The notes beneath the pieces are model-generated. The model saw only the letters and a list, made by a program, of their open reading frames with translations, ran no database searches and was not told the DNA's origin. A program made the translations under genes and the position numbers. A stretch of DNA of 10,620 bases from DASQDN01 sp035630195 (GTDB lineage: Bacteria; Acidobacteriota; Terriglobia; Bryobacterales; Bryobacteraceae), in contig DASQLD010000513.1 in assembly GCA_035630195.1 (NCBI GenBank), positions 1 to 10,620 of the forward strand, read 5' to 3'. This document shows positions 5,927 to 10,620 of the stretch, in pieces. Positions within the stretch are counted from its first letter, which is position 1. Every line of letters begins with the position of its first letter.

Positions 5927-7891
5927 TCATTGTCGAGGCCCAAATCTCTGCATCGTTAGATCCAATTCCTCGGGCGCCGAATGCACCCAAATGACGGTGG
6001 CGCCGTCCGGCGACACCGCAAAACGTGTCTCCCACAGGCTCCCACCGGAAGCCCGCTCCATAAGAACCGGTCCGAGTTTCTTCTCGCTTCCGTCCGATAA
6101 CCGTTGCGCATGCAACGTCATCCCTTCACCGGCGTAGTACATATCCTTCGCTCCGATGGCGAAAGAGGGAATGAGCACGCCGTCCTTTACAATCTCCTCG
6201 GAGCCGCCAGCCAAGGGAATGCGGTATATCGCAAACGGCTGTCGCGGAGTCAAATAGTAGAGATACTTGCCGTCGGGACTCGCGTGTACATCAAGGAACG
6301 GTGGCACTTCGCGGAGCATCTCTGGTTGGGTACCGTCCGCCCGCATCTTCCAAAGGTGCGCCCTTGCCGTGTAGTAAATCGTACTGCCGTCCACCGACCA
6401 AACAGGGTTTTGCGGAAAGCTTCCGTCCAGCTCAATCTTCCGCGGCGTGCCGCCCGCGACATCGCAGATGATCAGTGAATCGCCTGAAACGTACGCGATC
6501 TCATTGGAATTCGGCGACCAGGTGGCGGCAGTTTGAGCGGGCGTACCGGAGGCGACCCGCCGTACCACCGTTCCGTCACTCCGTGCCACCCACATCTCGC
6601 CTTTTCCCGAACGGGTGGAATAGAAGGCGACCTGCTTTCCGTCCGGGGAGAAGCTGGGGAATCCATCGTAGCGGCTGGAGGGCAAAAACTCTTGTGCGCG
6701 TCCAGGCGCATGGAGTTCCGCCCGAAGCATGAGGCTGCGCACATTGGACCGGGCAGCATACAGCAGCGACCCATCCGGGGACAGCGCGACAGTGCTACAC
6801 CCCTCCCCGCCCATATCGATCATCCTGGCCTCAGCAACGGCTAGCATACGGACCAGCCGGCCTTGGAGCGACCCCAGGAGCCCTGGTTCATGCTTGCAAA
6901 GCGCCAGATGCCGATTATCCGCCATCCAGGTGATGCCTGAGGACCCTTGATGGCCTCGATGAATCACCACGGGACCACTGGCTACATGGCCGTCTGGGTT
7001 CAACTCTAACAGCAGAATCCTCCAGGAGGTGACTGGCCGTCCTTCATGCTGGAGTGCGACCAACCGGCGGCCGTCTGGCGACAACGCGGGCGCATATAGC
7101 GAGCCTGCTTGCGTGATCGCCACTGCCAAACCAGAATCTGCCGCCACCCGGTAAATGCCCTGCTGGGCGTCCACACTCATTGGCACAATCATCGACCGGC
7201 TGTCGCGGCTCCAGGAGACGTGGTGGTAGTTGCCGAAGTATAAGGTAGGCGAAGCGGCGATCTGCTTCAATCTGCGCCGTTCACCCCCGGAGGAGGGAAT
7301 TGTGCACAACCACGTTTCCCCCGCAAGGGTTCGTTCCAGCAGCGCGATCGTCTTGCCGTCAGGTGACCAAGCAGGGCTGTACAGATAGGGAAACCTGCCG
7401 GGAGATACGGCCAGGGGAATGACCGCGTCCCGATCGACCTCCTTGGTGTAAATGCCAGCGGGGTTGCCGCCCGGTCGATACCAGTGAAACGCCACGCGTT
7501 TCCCGTCGGGAGACATCGACGGGCCGTACTCCGCTCCGGGCAATGTCGTCAGTGGAATCTGATCCACTTTAATATTCTCTGGCGAGCGCCACAGCAGTCC
7601 TAATAGTAACGTCGCTGCGATTGCGCCGATGGTACCAAACCACCACCACTGCCGATGGTTTTTTAAGGCGGGCGTTTCGGGTGCTTCCGGGCCAATCGTT
7701 CGCTGGGCGAGCCATTCCTGAAGTTCATCCGGATACGCCCAAACCGATCCTCTCTGCTGATGCTGGTGCCGGTGAACGGGCAAGCTTTCGATCTCATGCC
7801 AACGGCGGACGGTGCGTTCGCTCTTATTGAGATAGGCCGCGATCTGTTTCCAGGATTCGAGACGAACTCTGTCCAGCGCAGTATTGGGCAT
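5927..7891 (-). CDS. Membrane-tethered HTH protein with TolB/PD40 beta-propeller
   Basis: This 654-aa protein combines a MerR/excisionase-like helix-turn-helix at about 14-34 (SWKQIAAYLNKSERTVRRWH), followed by LPVHRHQHQQRGSVWAYPDE, one transmembrane segment at about 82-101 (WWWFGTIGAIAATLLLGLLW), and a large outer domain of PD40/TolB-like blades. SPDG-type blade motifs start near residues 127, 176, 271, 371, 415, 459, 499, 538 and 627. The layout suggests a one-piece sensor: DNA binding in the cytoplasm, and a propeller outside that binds an unknown ligand or protein. Such proteins are abundant in acidobacteria. The target genes are unknown. The ATG at 7891 is supported by AAGGA 5 bp upstream. 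The gene stands alone, divergent from the methyltransferase and converging on the TIR remnant. Confidence 0.87.
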   Translation of the reverse strand: MPNTALDRVRLESWKQIAAYLNKSERTVRRWHEIESLPVHRHQHQQRGSVWAYPDELQEWLAQRTIGPEAPETPALKNHRQWWWFGTIGAIAATLLLGLLWRSPENIKVDQIPLTTLPGAEYGPSMSPDGKRVAFHWYRPGGNPAGIYTKEVDRDAVIPLAVSPGRFPYLYSPAWSPDGKTIALLERTLAGETWLCTIPSSGGERRRLKQIAASPTLYFGNYHHVSWSRDSRSMIVPMSVDAQQGIYRVAADSGLAVAITQAGSLYAPALSPDGRRLVALQHEGRPVTSWRILLLELNPDGHVASGPVVIHRGHQGSSGITWMADNRHLALCKHEPGLLGSLQGRLVRMLAVAEARMIDMGGEGCSTVALSPDGSLLYAARSNVRSLMLRAELHAPGRAQEFLPSSRYDGFPSFSPDGKQVAFYSTRSGKGEMWVARSDGTVVRRVASGTPAQTAATWSPNSNEIAYVSGDSLIICDVAGGTPRKIELDGSFPQNPVWSVDGSTIYYTARAHLWKMRADGTQPEMLREVPPFLDVHASPDGKYLYYLTPRQPFAIYRIPLAGGSEEIVKDGVLIPSFAIGAKDMYYAGEGMTLHAQRLSDGSEKKLGPVLMERASGGSLWETRFAVSPDGATVIWVHSAPEELDLTMQRFGPRQ

Positions 7892-7906
7892 GCCGATCCT
7901 TGTACC

Positions 7907-7935
7907 AATATAGTCGTACTTTGTACGACGGTCAT
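7907..7935 (-). promoter_or_regulatory. Promoter of the HTH/TolB gene with a palindromic operator in the spacer
   Basis: On the minus strand a -10 hexamer TATATT (7912-7907) is preceded by exactly 17 bp and then ATGACC (7935-7930), which matches four of six positions of TTGACA. The 17-bp spacer is the perfect palindrome GTCGTACAAAGTACGAC, with 7-bp arms around a 3-bp centre (7913-7929). A repressor bound there would block RNA polymerase. The transcript start would fall near 7900, leaving a leader of only about 10 nt. Confidence 0.55.
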
Positions 7936-8093
7936 TAAGGGCGTGCCGTTTTTGCCTCTAGAATTCAATACCTTAGCGTGACAATCTGACTTCGTGAGAT
8001 GGAACGAATCTTCTTCGATCGAGCAGCCTTCCGTCCATGGCTGCCTCATCAGACTGTCGCCACCATCTGATTACCAGACTAGACACGATCATC

Positions 8094-8099
8094 GAGGTG
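8094..8099 (+). promoter_or_regulatory. Ribosome binding site of the O-methyltransferase
   Basis: GAGGTG lies 4 bp before the ATG at 8104. It matters because it supports translation from the start that includes the Tat-like leader rather than from ATG codons further in, such as M30. Confidence 0.65.
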
Positions 8100-8103
8100 A
8101 ATT

Positions 8104-9210
8104 ATGGCCGATCAAACTTCACGGCGCCGGCTTCTTAAGCAGAGTCTACTCGGCAGCGGATTGGCGGCGGCGCTGAACGCGCCTGCACAAATGCCTTCCA
8201 CGGCTCCGCCTGCTGTCCCGCAGCAACTTATCCAGAACCTGATCCGGGGAGCCGGAGGCGCCCAAATGATTTACGTGGCGGCCAAGCTTCGAATCGCGGA
8301 CCACCTCAAGAATGGACCGAAAACTGTTGCTGAATTGGCTGCAATTACGAAGACTCACGAAGATACGCTGTATCGGCTTCTCCGTGCTCTGGCCAGCATA
8401 GGCGTTTTTACCGAGGACGAGGGCATGCGTTTTCGCCTTAACGCTGCCGCCGAGCTCTTACGCTCTGGAGTGCCGGGGTCGCTACAGGCTGCTGCTGAGG
8501 TGGCTGGCCAGGACTGGATGTGGAGACCGTGGGGCGCTCTGCTGCACAGTGTACAAACTGGTGAAACGGCTTTTGATCACCTTTATGGAAAGGGTACTTT
8601 CGATTGGTTTGCAGAGCATCCTGATGCAGCCCGACTCTTCGACGACTTCCAAGCGGGGATAACGGCTCGTTCTGCTAAAGCCGTCGTCGCCGCCTACGAT
8701 TTCTCGGCGGCACGTAAGGTTGTTGACGTGGGCGGAGGTGATGGAACTCTAATCGCTGAGATTCTGGGTGGCAATCCCTCGGTGCGAGGGGTGCTATTCG
8801 ATTTGGATCACGTAGTCGCCGCAGCCCGTACGAGATTAGCTCCGGAGATCGTTCGTCGCTGTGAGCTTACTGGTGGTGATTTCTTCAAGGCCATTCCGGC
8901 AGGGGGAGATATTTATACGATGAAGTTCATTCTCCACGACTGGAACGATGCACGATGTCAGGAAATCCTCACGACGACGCGACGGGCGATGTCCCGGAAA
9001 GGACGCTTACTTATCGTCGAAGATGTTGTTTGTGGACCCAATCAGCCCTGCGGGGCCAAAGTCGGAGACATCCTGATGCTCGTACGCACTGGTGGGCGCA
9101 ACCGAACCGAAAAGGAGTATCGGGACTTGTTAAGCAAGGGCGGATTTAAAACCGCGAGAGTGATCACCACATCATCGCAAAGCATCTTTGAGGCGATGCC
9201 GGGTGCTTGA
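8104..9210 (+). CDS. SAM-dependent O-methyltransferase with Tat-like N-terminus
   Basis: This 368-aa protein belongs to the Methyltransf_2 group of small-molecule O-methyltransferases, which includes hydroxyneurosporene and polyketide O-methyltransferases and transfers a methyl group from SAM to a hydroxyl. Residues 40-115 form the winged-helix dimerisation domain (YVAAKLRIADHL, LYRLLRALASIGVF). The SAM site is VVDVGGGDGT (206-215), with an acidic loop FDLD (232-235). The conserved ILHDWND with H278 is the usual general-base position. Unusually, residues 1-29 read like a twin-arginine signal: S6-R7-R8-R9-L10-L11-K12, a hydrophobic stretch and NAPAQ, with possible cleavage after A28. The family normally starts near residue 40. 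The ATG at 8104 has GAGGTG 4 bp upstream, so the long form is likely made. The substrate is unknown and no biosynthetic partners lie nearby. Confidence 0.88.
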   Translation: MADQTSRRRLLKQSLLGSGLAAALNAPAQMPSTAPPAVPQQLIQNLIRGAGGAQMIYVAAKLRIADHLKNGPKTVAELAAITKTHEDTLYRLLRALASIGVFTEDEGMRFRLNAAAELLRSGVPGSLQAAAEVAGQDWMWRPWGALLHSVQTGETAFDHLYGKGTFDWFAEHPDAARLFDDFQAGITARSAKAVVAAYDFSAARKVVDVGGGDGTLIAEILGGNPSVRGVLFDLDHVVAAARTRLAPEIVRRCELTGGDFFKAIPAGGDIYTMKFILHDWNDARCQEILTTTRRAMSRKGRLLIVEDVVCGPNQPCGAKVGDILMLVRTGGRNRTEKEYRDLLSKGGFKTARVITTSSQSIFEAMPGA

Positions 9211-9397
9211 TTAACGAACTGGCTGTAGCGAAGGACCGCTCTCTGGCAAGGCTGTATGGTCGCCCCCCTTGGCAGCCGACATGCGTGGTCTCCCGTCCCA
9301 CTCTACGATTCGGGCGTTACACTCAACTTGACGGCGGCTGCGAGAGGTTCTGGATAGCAGATAAATTGAACCAACATGGAATCGCGAACTTAGGAAC
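9211..9397. other. Convergent intergenic region with no recognised gene
   Basis: These 187 bp lie between the ends of the methyltransferase (plus) and the zincin (minus). An open plus-strand frame runs through from a TTG at 9207, but it continues as the antisense of the zincin gene and shows no recognisable motif. I see no U-tract terminator for either gene. Confidence 0.5.
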
Positions 9398-10033
9398 TTA
9401 CCGACGCGAGGTCGGTGTTAATTCGAGAGACGAGCACGCCCTGCCAGATAACGTTTCTCGCATTTTGCGGGAGTCCCCGGGGGTAAATAACAGCGCCCCT
9501 TTCTCCAGCCAATCAAACTCGCGGCCTGTCCAGACCTCTGACATGAGCCCGCTATTGGTGTGAGTGGCCGACCGCAGCAGAACGTGCCCAATCTCATGTG
9601 CAATAGCGTGCGCAAGGACGGTCGTGTACAAGCGTCCTTCCCTTACTGCGACCCTCCGAATATGGTCTTCATAAACTCTCACATTCAGGCCTGTTCTTGC
9701 CCACGGCTGAGCCATCCCAAGCACTTGCTTTCTCATCCCCGGCGCACCAGCGGGACGAATATCGAGAGCGATATCGCGGCGTGCGCGGCAGGCAAGCTCC
9801 AACTCATAGCCGATGCGGTACGGCTCGTAAATGATCAGCGATGCCTCGGACGCGCCTGGGACACCGACGACCCATTCGATCTCGATTCCAGATTCCCGGA
9901 AGATTCGGTTCAAGCTGACAACCACGGTTTCGGTAGCTTGAAGTGATACTTTGCCGGTATAGTACTCCGTGATCCGTAGTTGTTCAGCGTTGACGGTGGC
10001 CAGCAGCCAGCCGACGGTCAAGATCGATTTCAT
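9398..10033 (-). CDS. Small exported zinc metallopeptidase (HExxH zincin)
   Basis: This 211-aa protein is predicted to be a secreted or periplasmic zinc-dependent peptidase. Residues 1-16 (MKSILTVGWLLATVNA) form a short signal peptide. The zinc site is H146-E147-I-G-H150, within VLAHAIAHEIGHVLL, with a third possible ligand at H158 (SATHTN) and a downstream GLMSEVW (M164) resembling the Met-turn of metzincins. The third His lies 8 residues after the second, against 6 in classical metzincins (HExxHxxGxxH), so it is a divergent form. I prefer the ATG at 10033, with GGAG about 8 bp upstream, over a GTG at 10051, because the signal peptide begins at once and the GTG lacks a clear ribosome site. 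The substrate is unknown. The gene stands alone, divergent from the winged-helix gene. Confidence 0.78.
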   Translation of the reverse strand: MKSILTVGWLLATVNAEQLRITEYYTGKVSLQATETVVVSLNRIFRESGIEIEWVVGVPGASEASLIIYEPYRIGYELELACRARRDIALDIRPAGAPGMRKQVLGMAQPWARTGLNVRVYEDHIRRVAVREGRLYTTVLAHAIAHEIGHVLLRSATHTNSGLMSEVWTGREFDWLEKGALLFTPGDSRKMRETLSGRACSSLELTPTSRR

Positions 10034-10231
10034 TCGGGAAGCTCCGCCCACCGGTTGCGGGTTGAGCCGACTTTGAGGACTCGCAGTCCGTACGTCGATG
10101 GCGCCGGGGCAGCCGTCGAGAAAATGAAGGCCACGCGCTAAACGATTGCGAACACAGATGGATCCCGGCGTAACTTACTGGCAGTCACGGCTGGTATTTG
10201 CTGCTAGACTCGTTGCGAACGGCGGTAGGTG
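10034..10231. other. Divergent intergenic region between the zincin and winged-helix genes
   Basis: About 200 bp separate the two divergent starts and should contain both promoters. A TAGACT at 10205-10210 could be a -10 for the plus-strand gene, but I find no good -35 at the right distance. I see no long palindrome or small gene here. Confidence 0.45.
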
Positions 10232-10620
10232 ATGGATACTTCTCGCAAGCTTGTTCGGTTCGGGGCCTTTGAAGTTGACCTCGGCACTGGCGAATTGCGC
10301 AAACACGGATTGCAGCTGCGCCTTCAGGAGCAGCCGTTTCAAATCCTGATGGCTCTGATCGAGCGACCGGGCGAAGTGGTCACACGTGAGGAGTTGGTTC
10401 GACTCTTGTGGCCTGATGGCACGTTTGTTGATTTCGATCGGGGTCTGAACGCAGCCGTGACGCGGCTGCGGCAGGCGCTCTCGGATTCGGCGGAGTCGCC
10501 ACGCTACATCGACACAGTCGCGCGGCGAGGATACAGATTGATTGCGTCTGTCTCTACGGAGTCTAGGAGTGACGTTCCCGTCATCATCCCTCGCAAAGCG
10601 CCTGCGCGCAGGTGGGCAGC
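10232..10620 (+). CDS. OmpR-type winged-helix regulator, N-terminal part (cut by window end)
   Basis: The frame opens at ATG 10232 (a GTG at 10229 is also in frame) and stays open to the window edge, giving 129 complete codons. Residues about 6-100 form a Trans_reg_C winged helix of the OmpR/CadC type: VRFGAFEVDLGTGELRKHG, LQEQPFQILMALIERPGEVV, TREELVRLLWPDGTFVDFDR, GLNAAVTRLRQALSD and PRYIDTVARRGYRLIASV. The DNA recognition helix lies in GLNAAVTRLRQAL. There is no receiver domain, because the winged helix is at the N-terminus. After about residue 105 a basic linker (IIPRKAPARRW) follows. In acidobacteria such proteins usually continue into a transmembrane helix and a TolB propeller or TPR region, but the rest lies outside the window. 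GGCGG/AGGTG precedes the ATG. Confidence 0.85.
   Translation, partial: MDTSRKLVRFGAFEVDLGTGELRKHGLQLRLQEQPFQILMALIERPGEVVTREELVRLLWPDGTFVDFDRGLNAAVTRLRQALSDSAESPRYIDTVARRGYRLIASVSTESRSDVPVIIPRKAPARRWA

Larger units (their letters stand above)
7892..8103. other. Divergent intergenic region between the HTH/TolB gene and the O-methyltransferase
   Basis: This region of about 210 bp holds the minus-strand promoter and palindrome near its left end. On the right, the methyltransferase start is served by GAGGTG at 8094-8099. I see no convincing plus-strand -35/-10 pair, no further gene and no terminator. Confidence 0.6.

Noticed and set aside
5608..5943. A 111-codon minus-strand frame between the protease and the HTH/TolB gene
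   Set aside because: It is antisense to the TIR remnant, whose motifs are strong on the plus strand. The minus frame is low-complexity and motif-free.
9400..9416. Small inverted repeat ACCGAC-GCGAG-GTCGGT at the zincin stop codon, considered as a terminator
   Set aside because: The stem is only 6 bp, overlaps the coding end, and is not followed by a run of U on the minus strand.
9207..9563. A 118-codon plus-strand frame starting at a TTG overlapping the methyltransferase stop
   Set aside because: It has no recognisable motif and its second half is antisense to the zincin gene, whose signal peptide and HExxH site are clear.
1..10620. CRISPR arrays, tRNA or rRNA genes, and phage genes
   Set aside because: No regularly spaced repeats, tRNA-like folds, rRNA segments or phage structural or integrase motifs were recognised by reading. 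Short structured RNAs could not be excluded without computation.

Overview
This window looks like an accessory, insertion-sequence-rich stretch of a soil-type bacterial chromosome. The most likely source is an acidobacterium of the Solibacter/Bryobacter kind. That assignment is an inference from gene content: a helix-turn-helix plus TM plus PD40/TolB-propeller protein, an OmpR-type winged-helix N-terminus, a secreted subtilase with Q-S-T-A-A-V-V-D repeats, and a small exported zincin. No rRNA, tRNA or marker gene is present to confirm it.

Layout. Positions 1-1469 hold an IS4-family (Tn5-like) transposase gene. Its DDE core and YREK motif are intact, but a 1-nt deletion separates the last 50 codons. 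About 50 bp later comes an IS66-family element with tnpA, tnpB and tnpC (1509-3881), a small KTSC-domain gene (3898-4161) and a right terminal inverted repeat ending at 4188. The matching left repeat is not in the window, so the IS4-type element has probably inserted into, or replaced, the left end of the IS66 element. The tnpC gene also carries an in-frame TAA at codon 14 of its apparent original frame.

Positions 4302-5495 (minus) encode a subtilisin-like S8 protease with a full catalytic set but no signal peptide. Head-to-head with it, 5544-5878 (plus) is a decayed TIR-domain gene carrying a frameshift and a stop codon. Positions 5927-7891 (minus) encode a membrane-tethered HTH/TolB-propeller protein. 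Its promoter has a perfect 17-bp palindrome filling the -35/-10 spacer.

Positions 8104-9210 (plus) encode a class I O-methyltransferase with an N-terminal twin-arginine-like signal. Positions 9398-10033 (minus) encode a small exported HExxH metallopeptidase, and 10232 to the window edge is the start of an OmpR-type winged-helix protein.

The genes do not form one obvious operon: most neighbours are divergent or convergent. The left 4.2 kb is mobile DNA, the S8/TIR junction is a scar of past rearrangement, and the right half carries single-gene units of the kind common in acidobacterial accessory regions. I see no clear new multi-gene system. The most unusual items are the KTSC gene inside IS66, the Tat-type signal on a SAM-dependent methyltransferase, the operator filling a promoter spacer, and the TIR remnant.
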